Assembly (NCBI GenBank): GCA_902786745.1
Contig: CADADR010000001.1
Span: 186,001 to 250,000 of the forward strand
DNA length: 64,000 bases
Reading direction: 5' to 3'
Source of the DNA: an uncultured Bacteroidia bacterium
GTDB taxonomy: Bacteria; Bacteroidota; Bacteroidia; Bacteroidales; F082
Shown: in pieces, positions 34,271 to 43,044 of the stretch
Layout of the letters: each line of letters begins with the position of its first letter
How positions within the stretch are numbered: the stretch's first letter is position 1
Notes under the pieces: model-generated
What the model saw: only the letters and a program-made list of their open reading frames with translations
Databases searched by the model: none
What the model was told of the DNA's origin: nothing
Translations under genes and position numbers: made by a program

Positions 34271-34762
34271 ATGAAAAAAACGCTTTACATATTGGGTTTA
34301 ACCTGTATCTTAACGTCTTGTGCAAGTCTATTCGTTGCTCCAAATCTTGAAGACACAAGAATTGACGAACAAAATGTAATGCGAGTTTATTTAGACGGAA
34401 ATAACAAAATACTCGTCAATGGTCACGAAACCGCATTAGAAGAACTAAAAGATTTGGTAAAAAACTTCATAACACCACATCCTGGCGATAATAACGCTCC
34501 AGAAGTAGAATGGAAAACTATTGATAATATAGACTCCATTTTGTATTCAAAAGGAATTGTCTATTTTGATGTAGACAGGAACGCTTTATTTGCACGCTAT
34601 TTAGACGTACAAAAAGAAATATTACAGGCTTTTAAAGAGAGGAAAGATGAGTTGTCAATAAAGATATTCAAAAAAACTTACGACCAACTTGATGAAGAAC
34701 AAACTAAAATCATCAATAATACCGTTCCAATAAGAGTCTTTGAAACTATAACCGAAATCTAA
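34271..34762 (+). CDS. Putative lipoprotein resembling the ExbD periplasmic domain
   Basis: 163 residues with a lipobox (LGLTCILTSCAS). The mature part reads like the periplasmic domain of Bacteroidota ExbD proteins: VYLDGNNKILVNGHETALEELKDLVKNFI, a VSKG-like SKGIVYFDVDRNALFARYLDVQKEI and a tail YDQLDEEQTKIINNTVPI. ExbD is normally anchored by one N-terminal transmembrane helix with a catalytic Asp that carries protons for TonB; that helix is replaced here by a lipoprotein signal. It is AT-rich compared with both neighbours, which suggests a different history. Function unknown; not a working proton channel subunit by itself. Confidence 0.6.
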   Translation: MKKTLYILGLTCILTSCASLFVAPNLEDTRIDEQNVMRVYLDGNNKILVNGHETALEELKDLVKNFITPHPGDNNAPEVEWKTIDNIDSILYSKGIVYFDVDRNALFARYLDVQKEILQAFKERKDELSIKIFKKTYDQLDEEQTKIINNTVPIRVFETITEI

Positions 34763-34769
34763 ACGACCT

Positions 34770-36275
34770 ATGGCAGAAAACAGATTAGGTTCGCTCGCGA
34801 AACAAACCGCCATTTACGGCCTCAGCAGCATCATTGGCAGGTTCTTGAACTACCTGCTCGTGCCGCTTTATACTTACAAAATTGCGGCCGAATCGGGCGG
34901 CTATGGCATAGTCACTAACCTTTACGCCTACACTGCCTTACTCCTCGTCCTCCTGACCTTCGGCATGGAAACCACCTTCTTCCGTTTCTCCAACAAGAAA
35001 GGTGTGAACCCCGACAAGGCTTTTTCCACTTCGGGTTTGGCGGTGGGTTTGGTGAGTTTGGTTTTCGTGATCTTGGTCAGCATCTTTTTGAAACCGATTT
35101 CCAATGCCTTGCATTATGCAAGCCACCCCGAGTTTGTAGAAATCATGGCCATCATCGTGGCTTTAGATGCTTTTCAAGCCATTCTGTTTGCGCGTTTGCG
35201 TTACGAGAACAAAGCCATTAAGTTTGCCTCGCTAAAACTGCTGTTCATATTCCTCAACATCGGACTGAATCTATTCATTTTCTTGGTCGCACCTGGACTG
35301 AAAGAAAGCCATCCCGCCTTGATGGGCTGGTATGAAAACAGTTACCAAGTCGGCTACATCTTCATAGTAAACTTGATTTGCACAGGACTGATTACCCTCG
35401 GTTTCATTCCAGAAATCAGAAAATTACGCTTTGGAATTGACCGCGACTTGCTCAAACAGATGCTACACTATACCTGGCCTCTACTACTGTTGGGCTTGGC
35501 CGGCATCCTTAACCAAGTGGCCGACAAGATTTGTTACCGTTTTATCGTTCCAGGCGAAGAAGGCGATGTGCAGTTGGGCATCTATGGTGCCTGTGTGAAA
35601 ATCGCTATGATTATGGCGATGATTACACAAGCCTTCCGTTATGCCTATGAGCCTTTTGTCTTTGGTGGCAAACGCGATGAAAAGGACAAAGAAGCCCAAG
35701 CCAAGGTAATGAAGTATTTTATCATCTTTACGCTGTTTGCATTTCTTGCCGTGGTGATGTACATGCCCATCCTGAAGCACATCATCAAGAGTGACTATTG
35801 GGAAGGCCTGCGTGTGGTACCCATCGTGATGATGGCCGAGATCTTCATGGGTATCTATTTCAACCTCTCATTCTGGTATAAACTCATCGACGAGACCTGG
35901 TGGGGTGCCATTTTCTCTGCCATAGGATGTGCGGTATTGCTCGCCATCAACTTCATCTTTGTGCCCAAATATGGCTACATGGCCTGTGCTTGGGGCGGTT
36001 TCGCAGGCTATGGCACCTGCATGATTCTCTCTTACTTTGTCGGGCAGAAGAAAGCCCCCATACCTTATGACTTGAAGTCGGCATTCCTCTATTTCGCCAT
36101 TGCCATCGGATTGTTCTTTGCCCAGAGATACATACAAATCGACAGCAAGGTCTGGACCTTGATCATCAATACAGGTTTGCTGCTGGTCTTCTTCGCTTTC
36201 ATCTGCTGGAAAGAAAAAGATTTAGTGAATAGCGTTATATATGTAGTGAATAGTAAAATATTGAAAAAGAAATAG
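34770..36275 (+). CDS. Polysaccharide flippase (MATE/Wzx superfamily)
   Basis: 501 residues with about 13-14 membrane segments and the N-terminal [31 protein letters not shown] typical of Wzx-type flippases. Such proteins move lipid-linked oligosaccharides across the inner membrane. It starts 7 bases after the ExbD-like gene and is followed 2 bases later by dut. In Bacteroidota the order flippase-dut-TPR-DUF4292-EnvC-like is recurrent, so this may serve a conserved envelope task rather than one particular capsule. Confidence 0.88.
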   Translation: MAENRLGSLAKQTAIYGLSSIIGRFLNYLLVPLYTYKIAAESGGYGIVTNLYAYTALLLVLLTFGMETTFFRFSNKKGVNPDKAFSTSGLAVGLVSLVFVILVSIFLKPISNALHYASHPEFVEIMAIIVALDAFQAILFARLRYENKAIKFASLKLLFIFLNIGLNLFIFLVAPGLKESHPALMGWYENSYQVGYIFIVNLICTGLITLGFIPEIRKLRFGIDRDLLKQMLHYTWPLLLLGLAGILNQVADKICYRFIVPGEEGDVQLGIYGACVKIAMIMAMITQAFRYAYEPFVFGGKRDEKDKEAQAKVMKYFIIFTLFAFLAVVMYMPILKHIIKSDYWEGLRVVPIVMMAEIFMGIYFNLSFWYKLIDETWWGAIFSAIGCAVLLAINFIFVPKYGYMACAWGGFAGYGTCMILSYFVGQKKAPIPYDLKSAFLYFAIAIGLFFAQRYIQIDSKVWTLIINTGLLLVFFAFICWKEKDLVNSVIYVVNSKILKKK

Positions 36276-36277
36276 AT

Positions 36278-36715
36278 ATGAAACTCAACATCGTCAACAC
36301 TTCAAATAACCCTATGCCTGCCTACGAGACCAAGAACTCGGCTGGCATGGACCTTCGCGCTTATCTGCCCGAAGGTCCCATCACCCTCGAACCCATGCAG
36401 CGCGGCCTCGTGCCGACGGGTCTTTACATGGAGATCCCCGAAGGCTACGAAGGACAGGTGCGTCCCCGCAGCGGTCTGGCCCTCAAGAGTGGCATCACCG
36501 TGCTCAACTCACCTGGTACTATTGACGCTGACTATCGCGGACAGATCTGCGTCATCCTCATCAATCTCTCCGACAAGGCGTTTGTCATCAACAGCGGCGA
36601 CCGCATCGCTCAGATGGTCATCGCCAAATGCGAACAGGCCGAGCCCGTACAGGTGGAGACGCTTTCGGAAACCGAGCGCGGTGCAGGCGGTTTCGGTCAC
36701 ACTGGAAAAAACTAA
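36278..36715 (+). CDS. dut: dUTP diphosphatase
   Basis: 145 residues, trimeric dUTPase family. All five motifs are recognisable: AGMDLRA (motif 1, about 23-29), [11 protein letters not shown] (motif 2, 62-72), [11 protein letters not shown] (motif 3, 81-91), DRIAQMVI (motif 4) and [10 protein letters not shown] (motif 5, C-terminal arm). It hydrolyses dUTP to dUMP and keeps uracil out of DNA. It is embedded in an envelope gene cluster with 2- and 6-base gaps, so it is probably expressed with the flippase and TPR protein. Confidence 0.97.
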   Translation: MKLNIVNTSNNPMPAYETKNSAGMDLRAYLPEGPITLEPMQRGLVPTGLYMEIPEGYEGQVRPRSGLALKSGITVLNSPGTIDADYRGQICVILINLSDKAFVINSGDRIAQMVIAKCEQAEPVQVETLSETERGAGGFGHTGKN

Positions 36716-36721
36716 GCACAA

Positions 36722-38416
36722 ATGAAAAGAGTATTATTATTGTTGTTGTTGGGTGGTTGTATCACCATGGGCTTCGCTCAAACCATGTCACCGGAATATG
36801 AAGGCAAGCCCGACAAGAAAAAGAACGCCACTTATTTCTCGAACGGCTTGCAAAGCAAATACCGCGAAGACACCGAAGGCGCCATCCGCAACTTCGAGCA
36901 GGCCTTGCGCTTCATGCCTAACGACGATGCCAGCATGTTTGAGCTCAGTGAGCAATACTACAACGCAGGTCGCATAGAAGAGGCTTTCCAGATGATTCAA
37001 AAGGCCGTAAAAGTCGACCCCGAGAACAAATGGTATCAGATGCGTCTAGGTATGTTTTACCGCAACTTGGACCAATATGACGACTTCATCAAATTGTATG
37101 AAAAACTGACCAAGCAATATCCCGAAGACCTGGATATGCTCAGCGAACTGATTGAGGCCTATCTGGTCACGGAAAACTACGGCAAGGCATTGGAAAAGAT
37201 GGATTTGCTGGAACAGAACGTGGGAGCAAACGAAATCATCACCGAGCAACGTCTCAATGTTTACAAACGTCAAGGCAACAACAAGAAAGTGATCGCCGAA
37301 CTTGAGAAGCTGATAGCACAAAACCCCGAAAACGTTCGCTATTATGGCATGCTAGCACAGGTGTATGCCGAAATGGGCAAAGACAAGGAAGCCTTGAAAT
37401 TGTACGAGAAAATCAAGGAAGTCAACCCCAGCGAGCCTTACATCAACATCTCACTCATGGAGTTTTACGAGAAGAGCGGTGACCAAGAAAAGGCCTTCAA
37501 CGAACTGTTGGGCGCCATCCGAAACAAGAACCTCGACCTTGCTACGAAAGCCAATATATGGGAGTATTGGATGGGGAAAAACGAAAAATCCAACCAAATC
37601 GACGAGCAGGCACGGCAATGCGGTGAAGCCTTTATGGAGACCCATCCCGACAACAAATTGGGGTATCTTATCCTCGGTTCCTATTATATGACAAAACAAA
37701 ACTCGGTTAAATCAAAGGAGCTGAGCCTGAAAACATTGGCTTTGGACAGCACCGACTTCTATTCATGGCAAAACCTCATCGTCAGCGAATCGCGGCTCGA
37801 AGACAACGAAGCCGTGCGCGACCACGCCATCGCCGCCTTGAAGTATTACCCCATGCAACCGGTGTTCTATTGGTATGCCGGTGTGGCCAACGCCGTGCTC
37901 GACAACAACGAAGACGCCGTCACCTATCTCGAGAAGGGTAGGAGATACACCTCCGACAAGATGCAGATGTCGGAATTCGATGCTTTCTTGGGCGACATCT
38001 ACCATCAGCAAGGTGAAGACACGAAAGCCTTTGATGCCTACGACCGCACCTTGCGCAACAACCCCGACAATGCCTTGGTGTTGAACAATTACGCCTACTA
38101 CCTCTCGCTACGCGGCGAAAGACTGGAGGAAGCCTTGGAGATGGCCATACGCGCCAACGAATTGGAGCCCGACAACGTCTACTACACTGACACCTACGCC
38201 TGGGTGCTCTACAAACTCGGCCGCTACAAGGAAGCCGAGAAGATGATGAAAAAATGCTTGGGGCTCGAGAAGGACCCTTCGGGCGCCAACTTGGAGCATT
38301 ACGGCGACATCCTCTTCAAACTCGGAAAGACTGACGAAGCCAAAACCTACTGGAACAAAGCCAAACAAGCGGGAGGCTATTCAAATGATTTGGAACGAAA
38401 ATTGAAGGAAAACTAA
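36722..38416 (+). CDS. Exported tetratricopeptide-repeat protein
   Basis: 564 residues with signal peptide (KRVLLLLLLGGCITMGFAQ). The mature protein is an almost continuous series of TPR units (about 12-14), for example GAIRNFEQALRFMPNDDASMFELSEQYYNAG and EALEMAIRANELEPDNVYYTDTYAWVLYKLGRYKEAEKMMKKCL. TPR solenoids hold multiprotein complexes together; being exported, it likely acts in the periplasm with the DUF4292 and EnvC-like proteins encoded next. The Cys in GGC could allow lipid attachment, but the signal reads better as cleaved after FAQ. Confidence 0.85.
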   Translation: MKRVLLLLLLGGCITMGFAQTMSPEYEGKPDKKKNATYFSNGLQSKYREDTEGAIRNFEQALRFMPNDDASMFELSEQYYNAGRIEEAFQMIQKAVKVDPENKWYQMRLGMFYRNLDQYDDFIKLYEKLTKQYPEDLDMLSELIEAYLVTENYGKALEKMDLLEQNVGANEIITEQRLNVYKRQGNNKKVIAELEKLIAQNPENVRYYGMLAQVYAEMGKDKEALKLYEKIKEVNPSEPYINISLMEFYEKSGDQEKAFNELLGAIRNKNLDLATKANIWEYWMGKNEKSNQIDEQARQCGEAFMETHPDNKLGYLILGSYYMTKQNSVKSKELSLKTLALDSTDFYSWQNLIVSESRLEDNEAVRDHAIAALKYYPMQPVFYWYAGVANAVLDNNEDAVTYLEKGRRYTSDKMQMSEFDAFLGDIYHQQGEDTKAFDAYDRTLRNNPDNALVLNNYAYYLSLRGERLEEALEMAIRANELEPDNVYYTDTYAWVLYKLGRYKEAEKMMKKCLGLEKDPSGANLEHYGDILFKLGKTDEAKTYWNKAKQAGGYSNDLERKLKEN

Positions 38417-38418
38417 GT

Positions 38419-38973
38419 GTGAAGGTATTAACTAAAATAGCATTCCTCGTCCTCTTGTTGGCCGCCACCTCTTGTGCCTCGCGCAAGAAAACCGTTGCGC
38501 CTGTTCAGCCGCAAACCTTCGAGTGGCTCACGGCCAACATGGACATCCAAGCCGAAGTCAACGGCATGAACTTCGACGACCTCTCAGGACAACTGCGTAT
38601 GCGTAAGGATAGCCTCATCTGGCTCAGCGTGACCGCGTCAATGGGCATCGAAGTGGCACGCGTCAAAGTCAGCACCGACTCGGTCTGGATTCTCAACCGA
38701 TTGGAGAAGACCTATCTGGCCGAACCGATGGAAAACGTAGCCCAATACCTCGGCATTCCGCTTAGCCTCACATTGTTGCAAACGTTACTCTTGGACAATA
38801 ACGAAGGCCTTCCTCCCGTTGAGAACCAAACGGTACAATTGAAGACTTTCGTTTGGGGTAACTTGGCCGCCAAAATCAAATACCACAACATCAAACTCAA
38901 TGAGACGACCACATTCCCGCTGAAGATTACAGACAAGATGGAGCGTTTTCGCCTACAAAAGAAAGGATACTAA
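38419..38973 (+). CDS. DUF4292 lipoprotein
   Basis: 184 residues from a GTG start 2 bases after the TPR stop. The N-terminus is a lipoprotein signal (KVLTKIAFLVLLLAATSCAS). The body is a single sheet-rich domain (MDIQAEVNGMNFDDLSGQLRMRKDSLIWLSVTASMGIEVARV ... KFV split by a helix with LAEPMENVAQYLGIP), which is reminiscent of the LolA/LolB half-barrel fold that carries lipids or lipoproteins. If so, it could receive lipoproteins or lipids at the outer membrane; this is inference. Always look at it with its neighbours, which recur together in the phylum. Confidence 0.8.
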   Translation: MKVLTKIAFLVLLLAATSCASRKKTVAPVQPQTFEWLTANMDIQAEVNGMNFDDLSGQLRMRKDSLIWLSVTASMGIEVARVKVSTDSVWILNRLEKTYLAEPMENVAQYLGIPLSLTLLQTLLLDNNEGLPPVENQTVQLKTFVWGNLAAKIKYHNIKLNETTTFPLKITDKMERFRLQKKGY

Positions 38974-38976
38974 TAC

Positions 38977-40287
38977 TTGAAAAAGCTACATATCATATTG
39001 GTTTTGTTGTTGCTGGCTTTGGTCAATCCGGTTTATTGCCAAAAGACAAAAGGCAAGTCGAAGAAACAGCTGCAGAGCGAGATCACCTCGTTGCAAAAGG
39101 AAATCACCACCGCTAACCAGCTGCTGAAAAAGACCAAAAAAGACAAGGAGATGACCCTCAACGAAGTCAACCTCCTCGACAAGAAAATCAAGCAGCGTGA
39201 GCAACTCATCAAGGCCTACAACGAACAAATCGCCGTCCTCGACGAGGAAATCAACGCCGGACAGAGCAACATCAAGACACTCAACGCCGACTTGGGCAAA
39301 CTCCGTAAGGAATATGCAAAGATGCTCACCTTCGCCAACAAAAACCGCAGTCATTACGACAAACTCGGTTTTGTCTTCGCTTCCCAAAACTTCAACCAAG
39401 CCTTTAGGCGCCTGCGTTATATCCGTGAGTTCAGCGATGCCCGCAAGGTGAAGATGGACCAAATCGCATCCACCGAACGCCGCATCAGCGGAGAGGTGGA
39501 AGCCAGCCAACAGGCACGCGAGGAACAAGCCGCCCTGCTGAAAGACGAAAAGGAACAGCAAGAAGCGCTGAAGAAAGAAAAAGAGGAACTCAACAGTCAG
39601 GTGGCAAAGCTGAAGAAAAAAGAAGGCAACTTGCAGCAAGACATCAAGAACAAACAACAGCAGACACAGAAGCTACAAAAAGCCATCGACGACATCATCG
39701 CCGAGGAGATACGAAAGGCCAATGCCGAAGCTGAGCGTAAACGCAAGGAAGAGGCCAAAAAGAAAGCCGCTGCCAACAAAGACAAGGGTAAGACAGCCAC
39801 CACAACGGCCCCTGTCACACCCGCTCCCAGCAAAGAAAAAGGCATGGCGCTAACACCATCGGAGCAGACCCTCTCATCGAATTTCGTCAACAATAAAGGC
39901 AAGCTACCGTGGCCCGTCGAACGTGGCGTCGTCTCCTCGTCATACGGCAAACACGCCTCGGTGGTCTCCAGCAAGGTCACCGTGACCAACAACGGCATCG
40001 ACATCGCCACCACCGAAGGCGCTAAGGCCCGTGCCGTCTTCGACGGCGAGGTGGCTAGCGTGGCTAAACTGGTGGGGTCAAACACCGTGGTCATCATCCG
40101 ACATGGTGAGTATTTCACCGTCTATTCCAACCTCGAAAACGTGACCGTGAAACGCGGCGACAAGGTGAAGACCAAGCAAAACATCGGCACGGTTCATACC
40201 AACAAAAACGAGAACAAGACTGAGATACACTTTGAGTTACTAAAAGAACAAAGCCGACAGAATCCGGCAAACTGGTTATCGAAATGA
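38977..40287 (+). CDS. EnvC-like peptidase M23 domain protein (probable amidase activator)
   Basis: 436 residues from a TTG start directly before a signal peptide (KKLHIILVLLLLALVNPVYCQ). Two coiled-coil blocks (about residues 25-110 and 150-260) precede a C-terminal LytM/M23 domain (about 310-436). The catalytic set is degenerate: the first metal His is Asn in NNGIDIATTEG, the YxHL motif is YSNL, and the final HxH keeps only one His (EIHFEL). This is the EnvC pattern, where the domain activates a cell-wall amidase during septum splitting rather than cutting itself. It overlaps the next gene by 4 bases. Confidence 0.88.
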   Translation: MKKLHIILVLLLLALVNPVYCQKTKGKSKKQLQSEITSLQKEITTANQLLKKTKKDKEMTLNEVNLLDKKIKQREQLIKAYNEQIAVLDEEINAGQSNIKTLNADLGKLRKEYAKMLTFANKNRSHYDKLGFVFASQNFNQAFRRLRYIREFSDARKVKMDQIASTERRISGEVEASQQAREEQAALLKDEKEQQEALKKEKEELNSQVAKLKKKEGNLQQDIKNKQQQTQKLQKAIDDIIAEEIRKANAEAERKRKEEAKKKAAANKDKGKTATTTAPVTPAPSKEKGMALTPSEQTLSSNFVNNKGKLPWPVERGVVSSSYGKHASVVSSKVTVTNNGIDIATTEGAKARAVFDGEVASVAKLVGSNTVVIIRHGEYFTVYSNLENVTVKRGDKVKTKQNIGTVHTNKNENKTEIHFELLKEQSRQNPANWLSK

Positions 40288-40463
40288 AAAGAAGAACACT
40301 GATATTATTGTTGTTGGGCTTAAGCCTTCTGGCTGCCTCATGCAAGACCAAGGAAGTGCCTGGTCGCCGCCGTGCGCCTCGCCACTGCAATACCTGCACC
40401 AAGTGGAGCTATGCTCCTCAGGTTGACTACGACAATCTGGTTTTAGCAAACGATGAAACCTGA
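40284..40463 (+). CDS. Small Cys-containing lipoprotein (59 residues)
   Basis: A short open frame begins at the ATG overlapping the EnvC-like stop (ATGA) and ends inside the start of the SprT gene. The peptide is a lipoprotein signal (KRRTLILLLLGLSLLAASCK) followed by an Arg-rich stretch and a CNTC pair, ending DNLVLANDET. The perfect ATGA coupling, strong signal peptide and lipobox make it a real gene. Function unknown; it would be an outer-membrane-anchored peptide with a free CxxC pair. Confidence 0.7.
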   Translation: MKRRTLILLLLGLSLLAASCKTKEVPGRRRAPRHCNTCTKWSYAPQVDYDNLVLANDET

Positions 40464-41076
40464 AGAACTGTCCCTGCTGAAGCATTATTTCCCAGAGGCC
40501 GCTGTAGCCATGGTGGGGAACATGTATGAGCAACGGCGCTTCAAACTGCATTTCAAGAGGCCTCGCAGCTCAAAACTGGGCGACTTCCGTGCCCCTCGCA
40601 CCAAAAACGGCATCTGTGCCATCACCCTCAATCTTGACCTCAACCCCTATCAGATGCTCATCACCTATGTCCACGAAGTGGCGCATTATGATGTCTATCA
40701 GCAGTATGGTTCAAGACTTGTGCAACCCCATGGACAAGAATGGCAGGATCGCTTCTCCGCCTTATTACAGCCTTTCATGACCGACACCATCTTTCCCCAA
40801 GACGTCCTCGCCCAACTCCAACACCATCTCAATCACATCAAAGCCAGTAGCACTGCCGACCTCAAGCTGCAACGCGTGTTGCAAAAATACGACAAACACC
40901 CCGAGTCGGTCAAAACGGTGGAAAGCCTCCCTGCAGGAGCCCGTTTCACACTGAAAAACGGTCTCGTCTTCCAAAAAGGGGAGAAGCAGCGCACACGTTA
41001 CAAATGCTATTGCGAGAGCAACGGACGCTGGTATTTCGTGTCGGCCTTGGCGGAAGTTCAACTGATTTTGAAATAG
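40453..41076 (+). CDS. SprT-like zinc metalloprotease domain protein
   Basis: 207 residues. The metal site HEVAH is at residues 74-78, within LITYVHEVAHYDVYQQYG, preceded by the SprT-typical LGDFRAP segment and NLDLNPYQ. The C-terminal part (RTRYKCYCESNGRWYFVSALAEVQLI) resembles the zinc-ribbon end of the family, reduced to two Cys. In eukaryotes the related SPRTN/Wss1 proteins cut DNA-protein crosslinks; bacterial SprT function is not settled. No signal peptide, so probably cytoplasmic, unlike its upstream neighbours. Confidence 0.85.
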   Translation: MKPEELSLLKHYFPEAAVAMVGNMYEQRRFKLHFKRPRSSKLGDFRAPRTKNGICAITLNLDLNPYQMLITYVHEVAHYDVYQQYGSRLVQPHGQEWQDRFSALLQPFMTDTIFPQDVLAQLQHHLNHIKASSTADLKLQRVLQKYDKHPESVKTVESLPAGARFTLKNGLVFQKGEKQRTRYKCYCESNGRWYFVSALAEVQLILK

Positions 41077-41091
41077 ATAACAAAAAATTCC

Positions 41092-41099
41092 TACTTTTG
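41092..41099 (+). promoter_or_regulatory. -7 box for the CapD-type dehydratase
   Basis: TACTTTTG followed by C, 19 bases before the ATG at 41119. Confidence 0.55.
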
Positions 41100-41118
41100 C
41101 AGCATAAAATGGAGCATT

Positions 41119-43035
41119 ATGCGCAAACTCGTCACACGTATTTGCAACTTCATCTTTGGAAAGCATAAAAACAACACCTTGCCTCGTTATTGGATCCTGG
41201 CAACGGATATGGCCATTGTTTTCATTGCCTACGTCATCGCCGTGGTGTTGGTCTACTTCAATGACATTTCCAAATTGAACCTCATCGTTGACTGGAAACG
41301 CGTCTGGCTCTTCCCCCTCGTCTACCTCATCTCCTTCCTGCTCAGCAAGACCTATGATGGCATGTTGCGCTATTCGGGCTTCAATGACATCAGGAAAATC
41401 TTTTCGGCCTGCACTTGGACGCTACTGTTCATTGTGTTCAGCAAATGGCTGTTTATCAAATTCTACCATCCTTTTGCAGTCAATTTCTATCCTCCTTTCA
41501 CCATCATTGGCTACCATTATCTCATCACGCTCGTGCTGATGATCATGCTTCGTTTTACAATCCGACGCCTTTATAACGAGGTTTATAAAAACGTAAGCAA
41601 CAAGATAAACACCATCATTTATGGCGCAGGGGATGGAGGTACTATTTTGTTCAGAACATTAGAGCAGGATACCTACTCGAAATACAAAATCAAGGCTTTT
41701 GTTGACGACGACCCGAAACGCGTGGGTTCCCAGATTAATACGATCAAAGTCTATGCACCCAACGAGGTCATGACAGAGGAGTATATCCTGAAAAACAACA
41801 TCGAAGTATTGATTATCGCCATCCCAAGTCTTGATGAAAAGCGAAGAAAGGAAATCATCGAACAAGGCTTGGCGCTTAATCTGGATGTGAAGTCAGTCCC
41901 CTCGTTCGACAAATGGGTGGATGGCAAACTCTCCACCAGCCAAATCCAGGATATCAAGATCGAAGACCTGCTTGGCCGACAGCCCATTACCTTAAGCAAC
42001 GAGAACGTGTCGCGGGAAATCTGCAACAAAGTGGTGCTGGTGACTGGCGCTGCTGGTTCCATAGGCAGCGAGATCTGCCGGCAGGCGATGCTTTACCAAC
42101 CTAAGCAGTTGATCATGCTTGACCAAGCCGAGTCGCCGCTCTACGACTTTCAGTTCGAGATGAACAACACGGTCCAATTCAAGGAGATGAAAGACCGTAT
42201 GGCTTTCGTCATCACCAACGTGAAAGACCCGGTCCGCATGAGGGAGGTCTATGAAAAGTATCATCCCCAGGTGGTGTTTCATGCCGCGGCCTACAAGCAC
42301 GTGCCCTTTATGGAGGAGAACCCCTACGAGGCTGTGTATGTCAACGTGTTCGGCACCAAGCTTGTGGCCGACTTAGCCATTGAATATGGTGTTGAGAAAT
42401 TTGTGATAATCTCGACGGATAAGGCTGTCAACCCGACCAATGTGATGGGCGCCACCAAACGCATAGCCGAGATATACACGCAAAGCCGAAAGGGACAAAC
42501 CAAATTCATCACCACGCGATTTGGCAATGTGTTGGGTTCCAACGGCTCAGTAGTACCGTTGTTCCGCAAGCAGATCGAGCAAGGCGGACCCATCACCGTC
42601 ACCGACCGCCGCATCACGCGCTATTTCATGACCATCCCCGAAGCGTGTAGCCTCGTCCTCGAAGCTGGTGCTATCGGCGAAGGCGGTGATATCTTCGTGT
42701 TCGACATGGGCGAAAAAGTCAAGATTTGGGACTTGGCAGAGAAGATGCGCAAACTGGCTCACCGACCCGATGTGGAAATCATCGAGACCGGACTACGGCC
42801 TGGCGAGAAACTCTACGAAGAAGTGCTGGCCAACGAGGAGAACACCATCAAGACCGACAACGAAAAAATCATGCACGCCGTGGTACGCAAATATGAAACA
42901 CTAGAAGTGGACGGCATGATTGAGAAACTCAAAACCGAATTAGAGACCTGCGACCCGATGAAGATAGTGGCCCAGATGAAAGCCATCGTGCCCGAATTCA
43001 AAAGCAACAACAGTATATTCAGCCAGTTAGACTAA
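41119..43035 (+). CDS. Membrane-anchored nucleotide-sugar 4,6-dehydratase (CapD/PglF/WbpM type)
   Basis: 638 residues. Four membrane helices in the first 145 residues, a first Rossmann-like domain (IIYGAGDGGTILFRTL near 170) and a second, catalytic SDR domain starting VVLVTGAAGSIGSEICRQ (about 310). The active-site segment is ISTDKAVNPTNVMGATKRIAE: the usual Tyr is Met, with Lys four residues later, the hallmark of the inverting/retaining UDP-GlcNAc 4,6-dehydratases. It makes a 4-keto-6-deoxy sugar that begins the synthesis of bacillosamine- or fucosamine-type sugars for surface glycans or glycoproteins. It has its own promoter. Confidence 0.92.
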   Translation: MRKLVTRICNFIFGKHKNNTLPRYWILATDMAIVFIAYVIAVVLVYFNDISKLNLIVDWKRVWLFPLVYLISFLLSKTYDGMLRYSGFNDIRKIFSACTWTLLFIVFSKWLFIKFYHPFAVNFYPPFTIIGYHYLITLVLMIMLRFTIRRLYNEVYKNVSNKINTIIYGAGDGGTILFRTLEQDTYSKYKIKAFVDDDPKRVGSQINTIKVYAPNEVMTEEYILKNNIEVLIIAIPSLDEKRRKEIIEQGLALNLDVKSVPSFDKWVDGKLSTSQIQDIKIEDLLGRQPITLSNENVSREICNKVVLVTGAAGSIGSEICRQAMLYQPKQLIMLDQAESPLYDFQFEMNNTVQFKEMKDRMAFVITNVKDPVRMREVYEKYHPQVVFHAAAYKHVPFMEENPYEAVYVNVFGTKLVADLAIEYGVEKFVIISTDKAVNPTNVMGATKRIAEIYTQSRKGQTKFITTRFGNVLGSNGSVVPLFRKQIEQGGPITVTDRRITRYFMTIPEACSLVLEAGAIGEGGDIFVFDMGEKVKIWDLAEKMRKLAHRPDVEIIETGLRPGEKLYEEVLANEENTIKTDNEKIMHAVVRKYETLEVDGMIEKLKTELETCDPMKIVAQMKAIVPEFKSNNSIFSQLD

Positions 43036-43044
43036 TCAACCAAG

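Noticed and set aside
38977-40287. Active M23 peptidoglycan endopeptidase
   Set aside because: Two metal or catalytic His positions are replaced (NNGID, YSNL) and only one His of the final HxH remains, so an activator role of the EnvC type is more likely.
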